Assembly: GCA_964446655.1 (NCBI GenBank)
Contig: CAYUPL010000047.1
Span: 1-26,855 of the forward strand
Direction: 5' to 3'
Source of the DNA: Desulfopila_A sp964446655
GTDB lineage: Bacteria > Desulfobacterota > Desulfobulbia > Desulfobulbales > Desulfocapsaceae
DNA length: 26,855 nucleotides
The notes beneath the pieces were generated by a model. It had not been told where the DNA came from. It saw only the letters and a list, made by a program, of their open reading frames with translations, and searched no databases. A program made the position numbers and the translations under genes. Shown here piece by piece: positions 1-7,026 of this stretch; the first letter of the stretch is position 1, and the number at the start of each line of letters is the position of its first letter.

Positions 1-561
1 AAAAAAGACAAGTATCCCGCTCGTTCGGTGTATAAACTTGAAGAAGTGCAGAAAAAGTACCAGCTGCTTCGTCGGGGCGACAGTGTCCTCGATCTAGGCT
101 GTTATCCGGGTAGCTGGTCCCTGTATGCCTCTGAAATTGTTGGGCCGAAGGGAATTGTCGTTGGCGTTGATCTGCAGCAGGCCGACAAGCAGTCTCGCCC
201 CGATGGCGCGGATATCCACTGGATATGTGAAGATATCTGCAGTGCGGAAATGGTTACGGCGGTGCGGAAAATCCGGCCTGGTTTCAAGGTGCTTCTGTCT
301 GATCTTGCCCCGCGAACCACCGGGAGCCGCTGGGCGGACCATCAGCAGTCCATCGAGCTGGTTCGTACAACGCTTAAACTGGCTGAAACCCTGCTGCTGC
401 CGGGAGGAAATTATCTGGTCAAAGTCTTTCAGGGCGAGGACTTTCCTGCCTTTTTTGCCGAGGTAAAGGAAAAGTTTGCCGGAGCGAAAACACTCAAGCC
501 GCAGAGTTCCAGAACAGAGAGTCGGGAAGTGTTTGTTCTGGGATCAGCATACCGGGGCTGA
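1..561 (+). CDS. rlmE: 23S rRNA 2'-O-ribose methyltransferase RlmE (FtsJ), 5'-truncated
   Basis: The frame is open from base 1, so the gene begins before the window and 186 residues of its 3' part are visible. RlmE transfers a methyl group from SAM to the 2'-OH of U2552 in the 23S rRNA A-loop, late in 50S assembly in the cytoplasm. The SAM-binding motif VLDLGCYPGSWS is at visible residues 29-40. All four catalytic-tetrad positions (K-D-K-E) are present: K12 in VYKL, D101 in LLSDLAP, K141 in VKVFQGEDF and E176 in SSRTESREVF. The tail matches the family's usual C-terminus. The true start and the upstream neighbour cannot be seen. Family assignment is firm; the exact target nucleotide is inferred from the family. 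Confidence 0.93.
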   Translation, partial: KKDKYPARSVYKLEEVQKKYQLLRRGDSVLDLGCYPGSWSLYASEIVGPKGIVVGVDLQQADKQSRPDGADIHWICEDICSAEMVTAVRKIRPGFKVLLSDLAPRTTGSRWADHQQSIELVRTTLKLAETLLLPGGNYLVKVFQGEDFPAFFAEVKEKFAGAKTLKPQSSRTESREVFVLGSAYRG

Positions 562-618
562 GTCTGCTGAGCTGCAGCGGAGGTGGAAGGATAAGCGGTT
601 CATGCAAAAAGTCGAACA

Positions 619-637
619 AGCAACAGAATCTGTTGCT
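619..637 (+). other. Hairpin between rlmE and yebC
   Basis: AGCAACAG and CTGTTGCT form a perfect 8-bp stem around a 3-nt loop (AAT). It lies 32 bases upstream of the yebC ATG. No run of T follows, so it is not a standard intrinsic terminator. It could be an attenuator, an RNA-processing site or chance. Confidence 0.4.
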
Positions 638-668
638 GTTACAAGGTACTCAAATATAGGAATAAAGC

Positions 669-1418
669 ATGTCAGGACATTCTAAATGGTCAACAATTAA
701 GAGGAAAAAAGGAGCCATTGATGCCAAGCGCGGCAAGATTTTCACCCGCTTGATAAAAGAGATTACCGTTGCCGCAAGAACAGGCGGAGGCGATCCCGAT
801 GGTAATCCACGGCTGCGTGCGGCCATCACCACGGCCAAAACAGAGAATATGCCCAAAGATAATATCGCCAGGGCGATTAAGAAGGGCACCGGGGAGATTG
901 CCGGTGAGGTGTATGAGGAAATTCTCTACGAAGGATATGGGCCTGGTGGCGTGGCGGTATTGGTTGAATGTATGACCGACAATCGCAATCGAACCGTAGC
1001 CGATATTCGGCACTATTTTGCCAAAAGTAACGGTAATCTGGGGGAATCCGGCTGCGTGGCCTGGATGTTTGAGAAAAAGGGACTCATCCAGGTTGAGAAA
1101 GACAAATATACAGAAGAAGAACTGATGGACCTTGCCCTTGAGGCCGGCGCCGATGACGTCGTCGAGGAAGACAGCGAATTTCAGATTTTGACCGAGCCCG
1201 AGGACTTCGAAGCTGCTCGTGATGAGCTTGTCGACAAAGGTGTTGAGTTTACCGAAGCATCCGTCACCATGATCCCGAAAAACACTGTCGAGGTTACAGA
1301 GGAAGCACCGGCGCGGGCCTTGATGAAGCTGCTTGAAAGCCTGGAAGATCATGATGATGTGCAGAATGTTCATTCGAACTTTGACATCGACGAATCGTTG
1401 ATGGAGCAGATATCCTGA
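669..1418 (+). CDS. yebC: YebC/PmpR (TACO1) family protein
   Basis: This 249-residue protein is full length for the family (about 240-250). It opens with the family signature MSGHSKWSTIKRKKGAID, which fixes the start at the ATG; a modest AGGAA-type Shine-Dalgarno precedes it. The acidic middle and C-terminal regions (EEELMDLALEAGADDV, then SLEDHDDVQNVHSNF near the end) match domains 2 and 3 of the fold. Members have been described as DNA-binding regulators (PmpR) and, for TACO1 and some bacterial YebC proteins, as translation factors. The sequence does not decide between these roles. The position directly ahead of ruvC is the widespread yebC-ruvCAB arrangement, consistent with co-transcription. 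Confidence 0.95.
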   Translation: MSGHSKWSTIKRKKGAIDAKRGKIFTRLIKEITVAARTGGGDPDGNPRLRAAITTAKTENMPKDNIARAIKKGTGEIAGEVYEEILYEGYGPGGVAVLVECMTDNRNRTVADIRHYFAKSNGNLGESGCVAWMFEKKGLIQVEKDKYTEEELMDLALEAGADDVVEEDSEFQILTEPEDFEAARDELVDKGVEFTEASVTMIPKNTVEVTEEAPARALMKLLESLEDHDDVQNVHSNFDIDESLMEQIS

Positions 1419-1473
1419 CGCTGCGGAATAGTGTGGGCAAAGGTTGCCTCTGCAATGATGGTACCGGGACAAT

Positions 1474-1947
1474 ATGGAGAGAATACTCGGCATAGATCCG
1501 GGATCCCGGATTACCGGCTATGGAATCGTAGAGTCCGACAGGGGCAGGCTGCAGTTTGTGGCCTGCGGTGTTGTGAAAACCACGCCTTCATATCCTTTTG
1601 CGGTGCGGCTCAATGAGATTTTTGACGGCATAAATGAAGTCGTTCAGATCCATGGGCCTACGGTGGCGGCAATAGAGGAAGTCTTCCTCTCCTCTAATCC
1701 CGGAACAGCACTCAAGCTGGGACAGGCCCGGGGCGCTGCCGTTGTAGCGGCCATGCAGAATGGTTTGCCGGTCAGCGACTACAGCCCCCGTAAGATAAAG
1801 CAGGCCGTTGCCGGATATGGTCAGGCGGAAAAGCAGCAGGTGCAGCATATGGTGCGCATTCTGCTCAATCTGAAGGGGGCGCCCAGCAATGACGCCGCCG
1901 ATGCTCTGGCTGTGGCCATATGCCATGCCAATACCTTGCAGTTTTGA
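1474..1947 (+). CDS. ruvC: Crossover junction endodeoxyribonuclease RuvC
   Basis: RuvC resolves Holliday junctions by symmetric, metal-dependent nicking and works with the RuvAB branch-migration motor. The 157-residue product is slightly shorter than E. coli RuvC (173) but within the family range. The RNase H-like acidic active site is complete: D8 in LGIDPGS, E68 in AAIEEVF, and D140 and D143 in SNDAADALAVA. The ATG start places ILGIDPG at the usual N-terminal position. It lies 55 bases after yebC and 187 bases before ruvA. That larger gap leaves room for a separate ruvA promoter. Confidence 0.96.
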   Translation: MERILGIDPGSRITGYGIVESDRGRLQFVACGVVKTTPSYPFAVRLNEIFDGINEVVQIHGPTVAAIEEVFLSSNPGTALKLGQARGAAVVAAMQNGLPVSDYSPRKIKQAVAGYGQAEKQQVQHMVRILLNLKGAPSNDAADALAVAICHANTLQF

Positions 1948-2006
1948 TCTTTTAACCCGGATTTCTCATGAACATTGTGTATGATTTTCATATAACGGAA
2001 TACTGC

Positions 2007-2034
2007 TTGAACATATTGATATATGGGCTAAAAA
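2007..2034 (+). promoter_or_regulatory. Weak candidate promoter for ruvAB
   Basis: TTGAAC (2007-2012) and TAAAAA (2029-2034) are separated by 16 bases in the ruvC-ruvA gap. Each box matches the sigma70 consensus at four of six positions. The call rests on this weak match and the position alone. Confidence 0.22.
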
Positions 2035-2134
2035 GGCATACTCCGACAGGCTCCTAGTCTGACCCAGACGATGACAGCACCTGACAACGCAACTTCAGTC
2101 GTATGATACTATCTCTCTTTCCAGTGCGAGACCT

Positions 2135-2758
2135 ATGATAGCAACACTTGCGGGTAAACTCCTTTTCAGATACTCCGACAGGGCGGTGGTGGAGGTCGGC
2201 GGCGTAGGGTATGAGGTGTTTTTGTCCACCGACGGCCTTGCCAGACTCGGTGAGCTTGGTTCCGATATTTTCCTTTTTGTGCATACTCATGTGCGGGAGG
2301 ATGCCATCCTGCTCTACGGGTTTGTGGAAGAGGAGGAGAAAGAGATGTTTCTTATCCTGAAATCGGTATCCGGGGTCGGACCGAAGCTGGCCCTTGCTAT
2401 TCTGTCGGGTATGAGGGTTGCGGAGCTGTGTCGTGCCATCGGTGCAAAAGACATTAAACTGCTCACCTCTCTTCAGGGTGTGGGGAAAAAAATGGCGGAA
2501 AGACTCTGTCTCGATCTGCAGGAGAAAGTGGGGCACCTCGCGGCTGCAGGTGGCGGCGCTGGTGGGTCTTCCGCTGAGATAGGCCCTGCTGCAGGTTCTG
2601 TAATGATGGATGTTCTGTCGGCCCTTGTCAATCTCGGTTATCCCGATCCCGTGGCACGGCAGGCACTGGTGGCGGTCAAAAAAAGGGTCGGAGCTGAAGG
2701 TTTTGCCGGCATGACTCTTGAGGATATGCTTAAAGAAAGCTTGCGGACATTGGCATGA
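2135..2758 (+). CDS. ruvA: Holliday junction branch migration protein RuvA
   Basis: RuvA forms the tetramer that holds the four-way junction and loads the RuvB motor. The 207-residue product shows the usual three parts: an OB-fold start (MIATLAGKLL... about residues 1-64), two helix-hairpin-helix motifs (SGVGPKLALAILS near 79-91 and GVGKKMAERLCLDLQ near 115-129), and a C-terminal domain III that contacts RuvB (about 155-207). A Gly/Ala-rich flexible linker at about 137-153 joins the last two. The ATG start fits the family N-terminus. The stop codon overlaps the ruvB start (ATGA), so the two are translationally coupled, as is common. Confidence 0.96.
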   Translation: MIATLAGKLLFRYSDRAVVEVGGVGYEVFLSTDGLARLGELGSDIFLFVHTHVREDAILLYGFVEEEEKEMFLILKSVSGVGPKLALAILSGMRVAELCRAIGAKDIKLLTSLQGVGKKMAERLCLDLQEKVGHLAAAGGGAGGSSAEIGPAAGSVMMDVLSALVNLGYPDPVARQALVAVKKRVGAEGFAGMTLEDMLKESLRTLA

Positions 2759-3816
2759 ATATAGAAGAAGAGCTGGGCGGCGACGACAACAGGTTTGTCA
2801 GTCCTGCACCGAAAAAACGAGAAACGGCCGGCGATAACGCGCTACGGCCCAAACGGCTCCAGGAGTATATCGGCCAGGATCAGTTACGGCATAGTCTTGG
2901 AATTTTCATTGATGCGGCCAGGGGGAGGAGTGAGCCGCTCGATCATGTGCTCTTCCATGGCTTTCCAGGGCTCGGCAAAACCACCCTGTCGTATATTATT
3001 GCCAATGAAATGGGGGCGGGCATCAAGGTGACCTCTGGTCCCGTTATTGAGAAGCAGGGTGATCTGGCCGCCATCCTTACCAGTCTGCATGAAGGTGATG
3101 TGCTTTTTATTGATGAGATTCACCGGCTCAATCATGCGGTAGAGGAGATTCTTTATCCGGCCATGGAAGATTTTCAGCTCGACCTGATCATCGGGCAGGG
3201 TCCTGGAGCACGCTCGGTCAAGATGGATCTACCTCGCTTTACTCTGGTCGGAGCGACCACACGTACCGGGCTGTTGACCCCTCCATTGCGTGATCGGTTT
3301 GGGGTAATCCTCCGTCTGGAATTTTATACCGCGGAAGAGCTTGTTGCTATTGTACAGCGCTCCGCAGCTATCCTGGGTATGAATATTGATGATGAAGGCG
3401 CTTTGGAGCTTGGCAGGCGGTCCAGGGGAACACCCCGAATCGCCAACAGGTTGTTGCGTCGGGTGCGTGATTTCGCTCAAGTAGGTAATCATGACGTTAT
3501 TTCCCGGGATGTAGCTGACGGCGCCTTGAACATGCTGGGGGTCGATCCCTATGGTCTAGATGAAATGGATCGCCGTATCATGCTGACCATCATCGATAAA
3601 TTCAGTGGTGGCCCTATAGGACTGGAAACCCTGGCCACGGTGGTATGTGAAGAGAAAAACACCCTGGAAGACGTCTATGAACCCTTTCTGATCCAGTCCG
3701 GTTTTCTCAATCGCACGCCGCGGGGACGGGTAGCCACCACAAATGCCTATGCTCACTTTGGCCGGGAAAAAAAGAGGCGTCGTCAGAACCAGCCGACACT
3801 GTTTGATGACGAATGA
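2755..3816 (+). CDS. ruvB: Holliday junction ATPase RuvB
   Basis: RuvB is the AAA+ ring ATPase that pulls DNA through RuvA to drive branch migration. In the 353-residue product, Walker A is GFPGLGKTT (69-77), Walker B is VLFIDE (116-121), sensor 1 lies in LVGATTRTG (164-172) and the arginine-finger region is PLRDRFG (177-183). A winged-helix DNA-binding domain occupies the C-terminal third, including GGPIGLETLA and QSGFLNRTPRGR. The N-terminal extension of about 25 residues before RPKRLQEYIGQ is ordinary for the family. The start overlaps the ruvA stop by 4 nt. Confidence 0.97.
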   Translation: MNIEEELGGDDNRFVSPAPKKRETAGDNALRPKRLQEYIGQDQLRHSLGIFIDAARGRSEPLDHVLFHGFPGLGKTTLSYIIANEMGAGIKVTSGPVIEKQGDLAAILTSLHEGDVLFIDEIHRLNHAVEEILYPAMEDFQLDLIIGQGPGARSVKMDLPRFTLVGATTRTGLLTPPLRDRFGVILRLEFYTAEELVAIVQRSAAILGMNIDDEGALELGRRSRGTPRIANRLLRRVRDFAQVGNHDVISRDVADGALNMLGVDPYGLDEMDRRIMLTIIDKFSGGPIGLETLATVVCEEKNTLEDVYEPFLIQSGFLNRTPRGRVATTNAYAHFGREKKRRRQNQPTLFDDE

Positions 3817-3860
3817 TGACGTCGTATCACTTCTCTTAGTTGTAAGGATCGGGTGGATGT

Positions 3861-4706
3861 ATGACAATGCGAAAAACAGTTAAAGAAATCAAAATGATGA
3901 AAGCCTCCGGGCGGCGAATGACCATGTTGACCGCCTATGACGCCTCCATGGCGAGGTTGTTTCACTCCTGCGGTATCGACCTGCTGCTGGTCGGCGACTC
4001 ACTGGGAATGGTTATGTTGGGGTACGATTCCACCGTGCCGGTCACCATGGATGAAATGCTGCATCACTGTAAGGCGGTGCGGCGTGGAGCTCCTCAGGCT
4101 TTTGTGGTAGGGGATATGCCTTTTGGTTCCTACCAGGTGGAGGTGGAAGAAGCGGTTCGTCACGGCGTCAGGTTCCTCAAGGAAGGCGGTGTCGATGCGG
4201 TCAAACTCGAAGGAGGTCTGGAGGTGTGCCCAACCGTTGCTGCTCTGGTTCGCGCCGGAGTCCCCGTCATGGGGCATATCGGGCTGACTCCGCAAACAGC
4301 TTCGCAGATGGGTGGGTATAAGGTTCAGGGTAAAGATGAAGAATCCGCCACAAGGCTTTTTCAGGAGGCCAGAGGTCTGCAAGATGCCGGTGTTTTTGCC
4401 GTCGTGCTGGAATGCATTCCGGCCCAGCTGGCGCAGCTCCTTTCGGAATCGATTTCCATTGCCACCATAGGTATAGGCGCTGGGGCAGGCTGTGATGGGC
4501 AGGTGCTTGTCGGTCATGATTTGTTGGGAATGTTTCCCAAGTTCACGCCCGGTTTTGTAAAAAAATATGCCGATCTTGCCCCTTTAATAGAGGAGGCGGT
4601 CAAAAAATACATTTTTGAAGTACAGGAAAATACTTTTCCCGATGAAGCGCATAGCTTTATGGCCAAGCAAGACTATCGTGCTATCCTGAAAAATCAGGAC
4701 CTCTGA
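3861..4706 (+). CDS. panB: 3-methyl-2-oxobutanoate hydroxymethyltransferase PanB
   Basis: PanB adds a hydroxymethyl group from 5,10-methylenetetrahydrofolate to 2-oxoisovalerate, giving ketopantoate, the first committed step to pantothenate and CoA. The 281-residue product (E. coli 264) has the metal-binding aspartates D46 (VGDSLGM) and D85 (VVGDMPFGS), the substrate lysine K115 (AVKLEGG) and the catalytic glutamate E184 (VVLECIPA). The ATG at 3861 is chosen; an in-frame ATG two codons later is equally possible. No panC or panD is visible, so the rest of the pathway lies elsewhere. It is the last gene before the long gap ahead of the division cluster, 44 bases after ruvB. Confidence 0.96.
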   Translation: MTMRKTVKEIKMMKASGRRMTMLTAYDASMARLFHSCGIDLLLVGDSLGMVMLGYDSTVPVTMDEMLHHCKAVRRGAPQAFVVGDMPFGSYQVEVEEAVRHGVRFLKEGGVDAVKLEGGLEVCPTVAALVRAGVPVMGHIGLTPQTASQMGGYKVQGKDEESATRLFQEARGLQDAGVFAVVLECIPAQLAQLLSESISIATIGIGAGAGCDGQVLVGHDLLGMFPKFTPGFVKKYADLAPLIEEAVKKYIFEVQENTFPDEAHSFMAKQDYRAILKNQDL

Positions 4707-4981
4707 TTCCCTCCAGTCGACAGCAATCCGATTCAGGAGCGATGCGAAGGCCGACAGTAACGTTCCTGAGGTAACCGGTTGCTTGCACCTCTGTCTATTA
4801 TCGTGATCCCTTGAAAACATTATGCTGCTGGAGCACCATTCTCTACGGATGATACTGTTGTCCGCATCACCTTTTTCTCGTTGTCGCTCCATTTTTCCAA
4901 AGGGAACCCCTCTTCGCGAGAAATTATTTGTATATTTCTTCAAATCCCCCACCTTGCCCCACCAACTGTTTTTTCCTTCAC

Positions 4982-5004
4982 TATATATTAGTAATTACTA
5001 TATA
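4982..5004. repeat. A+T-rich near-palindrome
   Basis: The centre AGTAATTACT (4990-4999) is a perfect 10-bp palindrome. Allowing one unpaired T on the left, flanking TATA sequences extend it on both sides. It could be a regulator site or an A+T-rich structural element; nothing in the sequence names a binding protein. Confidence 0.35.
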
Positions 5005-5028
5005 AAAATATAAATCGAGTGTGCCTGA

Positions 5029-5052
5029 CACAGGTTTTTGCTGTGATTTTTT
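5029..5052 (+). terminator. Weak intrinsic terminator candidate
   Basis: CACAG and CTGTG form a 5-bp stem around a 7-nt loop, followed after one A by six T. The stem is short and moderate in G+C. It sits about 320 bases after the panB stop. Confidence 0.25.
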
Positions 5053-5187
5053 GTTGGGTGTGTTTGCGAAGTTGTACGGGAAAAAATGCAACATATGGTA
5101 CTAGATCTGCATTAGGCGTACTATATGAAGTAGTGATTTGGTGCGGTGCAGGTTATCTATGCTCTTGAAGTAATGCGCTAATTTTTC

Positions 5188-5215
5188 TTGACAACAGGCG
5201 AGCTCCTGTTATACA
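5188..5215 (+). promoter_or_regulatory. Predicted sigma70-type promoter of mraZ and the dcw cluster
   Basis: A perfect -35 box TTGACA (5188-5193) is followed after 16 bases by TATACA (5210-5215), a four-of-six match to the -10 box. Transcription would begin near 5222, inside or just before the MraZ boxes. This is the Pmra-like promoter position ahead of the whole cluster. Confidence 0.65.
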
Positions 5216-5225
5216 AGTAATGCAG

Positions 5226-5250
5226 TGGGGAAAAGTGGGTAAATGTGGTG
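5226..5250 (+). promoter_or_regulatory. MraZ operator: three phased TGGG-type boxes
   Basis: TGGGG (5226), TGGGT (5236) and TGGTG (5246) recur at exactly 10-bp intervals with 5-base spacers. MraZ in E. coli and other bacteria is known to bind three TGGG-type direct repeats with this period upstream of its own gene. The array overlaps the predicted transcription start, which fits autorepression of the cluster. The third box is imperfect (TGGT). Two further TGGGG runs (5253 and 5259) are out of phase and may double as the ribosome-binding site. Confidence 0.75.
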
Positions 5251-5265
5251 GATGGGGGTGGGGCG

Positions 5266-5724
5266 GTGCATAGCAAAAACAGATTTCGCAGCAGATCCGA
5301 TCATACTCTTGATTCGAAAGGAAGGCTTATCTTTCCTAGTCGTTTCAGGGATGTGTTGCGTAAATTTGACTCGGATATCCTCATGGTAACCATTTGGGGC
5401 AAGCATTTGCGCGCCTTTCCTGTGGGGGAGTGGGAATTGCTGGAAACCAAATTGCTGGCTCAGGGAAAGGAACAGCCTGGGCTGGCCAATGTCGTTCGCC
5501 TGATTGTCTCCAGTGTCACTGAATGCAGCCTTGATAAACAGGGCCGTATCTTACTTCCTCCTTCCTTACGGAGCGAAATCAATCTTCGTAAGGATGTGGC
5601 GTTGATGGGGATGTTGGATTGGGTTGAGATCTGGGATAAAGAAACCTGGGATGCAGAGCAGAAGGAAATTCAGGAAAAACCGGAAGTATTCCAGGAAAAA
5701 CTGGCACAGCTGGGCATGTTCTGA
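5266..5724 (+). CDS. mraZ: Transcriptional regulator MraZ
   Basis: MraZ is the DNA-binding autorepressor at the head of dcw clusters. Two SpoVT/AbrB-like repeats are visible, each with the DxxGR core: LDSKGRLIFP (15-24) and LDKQGRILLP (89-98). I start at GTG 5266, giving 152 residues. This puts the family N-terminus (SRSDHTLDSKGR) where expected, uses the purine-rich GGGGGTGGGG as ribosome-binding site and leaves the operator untranslated. A GTG at 5245 would add seven residues but would start inside the operator. The stop overlaps the rsmH ATG by one base (TGATG), so the two are coupled. Confidence 0.93.
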   Translation: MHSKNRFRSRSDHTLDSKGRLIFPSRFRDVLRKFDSDILMVTIWGKHLRAFPVGEWELLETKLLAQGKEQPGLANVVRLIVSSVTECSLDKQGRILLPPSLRSEINLRKDVALMGMLDWVEIWDKETWDAEQKEIQEKPEVFQEKLAQLGMF

Positions 5725-6620
5725 TGCAAGCAGAGGCCGCAGGCATTCACACTCCCGTCCTTGCGGAAGAGGTCTTGCACTATCTCAATCCTCAGCCCGG
5801 TGGGCTTTATGTTGACGGCACACTTGGTCTTGCCGGTCATACCGAAGCTATTCTGCAGGCAAGTGCACCGGACGGCAGGGTAATCGGCTTTGAGTGGGAT
5901 GAAGATGCAATTGCATTGGCGCGGCAAAGACTGAGAAGCTATGGTGACCGGATAACCATTACGCGTAGAAATTTCGCTGAGTTGGCCGAGGGGCTGACCG
6001 AGCTGGGACTTACCGTTATTGACGGCCTGCTGATTGATATCGGTCTTTCTTCGCTGCAGTTAGACCACGGTGGACGGGGATTCAGCTTTATGCAGGACGA
6101 ACCGCTGGATATGCGGATGGATATACGAAGAGAGGTAACGGCGGCACAATTGATAGCCGATTGTACCGAGGAGGAACTGGCGGACATATTTTTTTACTAT
6201 GGCGAGGAAAAACAGGCACGAAGGATAGCTACGGAGATTGTGGCGCAGCGAAAAAGCCTGAAGATCGATACATCAAAGAAATTAGCGAATCTAGTGGTCA
6301 AAGCGATACCGCGACGCTTTCACCCCAAAAAAATTCACGTAGCCACCAAAACATTTCAGGGTCTGCGAATAGCGGTGAATACGGAGCTGGAGAATCTGTC
6401 AAACATCATTGAGGTTGCAGATCGGTTTCTAAAACCGGGAGCAAAGTTCTGTGTAATAACCTTTCATAGCCTTGAAGACAGAATAGTAAAGCGAAGATTT
6501 CGTGCACATGATCGGCTTGAAGTGCTTACCCCAAGGCCGGTAATTGCCTCGGCGAGAGAAGTGAAGGATAACCCGAGGGCGCGGAGTGCAAAACTCAGGG
6601 TAGCGATAAGAAAAGGTTGA
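5724..6620 (+). CDS. rsmH: 16S rRNA (cytosine-N4)-methyltransferase RsmH (MraW)
   Basis: RsmH methylates N4 of C1402 in 16S rRNA, near the ribosomal P site, using SAM. The 298-residue product (E. coli 313) opens with HTPVLAEEVLHYL. It carries the SAM motif DGTLGLAGHT (31-40), a slight variant of the usual DxTxGxGGHS, then LLIDIGLSSLQLD, and near its end the family signature FHSLEDRIVKRRFR. It is the second gene of the dcw cluster as usual, coupled to mraZ by TGATG and 16 bases ahead of the ftsL-like gene. Confidence 0.96.
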   Translation: MQAEAAGIHTPVLAEEVLHYLNPQPGGLYVDGTLGLAGHTEAILQASAPDGRVIGFEWDEDAIALARQRLRSYGDRITITRRNFAELAEGLTELGLTVIDGLLIDIGLSSLQLDHGGRGFSFMQDEPLDMRMDIRREVTAAQLIADCTEEELADIFFYYGEEKQARRIATEIVAQRKSLKIDTSKKLANLVVKAIPRRFHPKKIHVATKTFQGLRIAVNTELENLSNIIEVADRFLKPGAKFCVITFHSLEDRIVKRRFRAHDRLEVLTPRPVIASAREVKDNPRARSAKLRVAIRKG

Positions 6621-6636
6621 AAAGGGAGGATAGGAT

Positions 6637-7002
6637 ATGAATATACATAGTACGGCAGGTAATTATTTTCGTAGCGCAGCGCAGGCCGGTATTCGTCAGA
6701 AGGTGGCGAGGCGTCGGATTTTTGATTTGCCGGGTGGCCTCCTGCTCTGGAAAACCGTGGCGAAGACCATGCTGTGGGGACTTCCTCTGGTTCTGGCATG
6801 TAATCTCTGGTGTGCTTCGGCAATAGATACGAACAGAACCCGGCATGCCGTAATGCAGCAGTCGCTGATAGCTCTTGAAAAAAGCCGGGATGATCTGGCC
6901 CTGCAGGAAGAGCGTCTCACTGCGCCGGTTCGTGTCAAAATTGCCGCAGGGGCAAAGTTTTCCTTATTTGAACCGACCCCGGCACAGATTCAACCAATGT
7001 GA
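6637..7002 (+). CDS. ftsL: FtsL-like bitopic division protein
   Basis: This 121-residue product has a basic cytoplasmic N-terminus of about 44 residues, one membrane span (about 45-63) and a periplasmic heptad-like stretch (about 68-95). It ends in a tail resembling FtsL's conserved end (VRVKIAAGAKFSLFEPTP). FtsL is a small, poorly conserved protein that joins FtsQ and FtsB and relays activation to FtsW-FtsI. The call therefore rests on topology and on its position between rsmH and ftsI. A strong GGGAGGA site lies 6 bases before the ATG. In E. coli the partner chain ends in FtsWI; here the locus has no ftsW and a degenerate FtsI, so its downstream effector is uncertain. Confidence 0.75.
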   Translation: MNIHSTAGNYFRSAAQAGIRQKVARRRIFDLPGGLLLWKTVAKTMLWGLPLVLACNLWCASAIDTNRTRHAVMQQSLIALEKSRDDLALQEERLTAPVRVKIAAGAKFSLFEPTPAQIQPM

Positions 7003-7025
7003 TGGTAGACAATGTGATGGTAGAC
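6996..7025 (+). repeat. 15-bp tandem duplication at the ftsL-ftsI junction
   Basis: AATGTGATGGTAGAC occurs twice in direct succession (6996-7010 and 7011-7025), followed by AATG, which is the ftsI-like start. The first copy contains the ftsL stop. The duplication multiplies ATG triplets around the junction: ATG 7002 overlaps the ftsL stop as TGATG and opens a 10-codon frame closed by TAA at 7032-7034. Confidence 0.9.
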
Positions 7026-7026
7026 A

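Larger units (their letters stand above)
4707..5265 (+). other. Gene-free region between panB and mraZ
   Basis: These 559 bases contain no convincing gene. Short open frames in several phases lack ribosome-binding sites and recognisable protein character. The 5' half is mixed in composition. Around 4980-5015 it becomes very A+T-rich with a near-palindrome, followed by a weak hairpin and T-run (5029-5052). At the 3' end come the mraZ promoter and MraZ operator. A pair of TGGGG boxes on the opposite strand (4947-4961) has the same 10-bp spacing as the operator. The region most likely ends the panB transcript and starts the dcw operon. Confidence 0.7.

Noticed and set aside
1968..2057. A 29-codon frame between ruvC and ruvA
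   Set aside because: It has no ribosome-binding site, no recognisable motif and a composition like the surrounding intergenic DNA.
4822..5013. Short open frame in the panB-mraZ gap
   Set aside because: It has no ribosome-binding site and runs into the A+T-rich palindromic segment. Its translation looks like random sequence.
5245..5265. Upstream GTG as the mraZ start
   Set aside because: It would begin inside the third MraZ box and adds seven residues not seen in the family. GTG 5266 fits better, though the choice is not proven.
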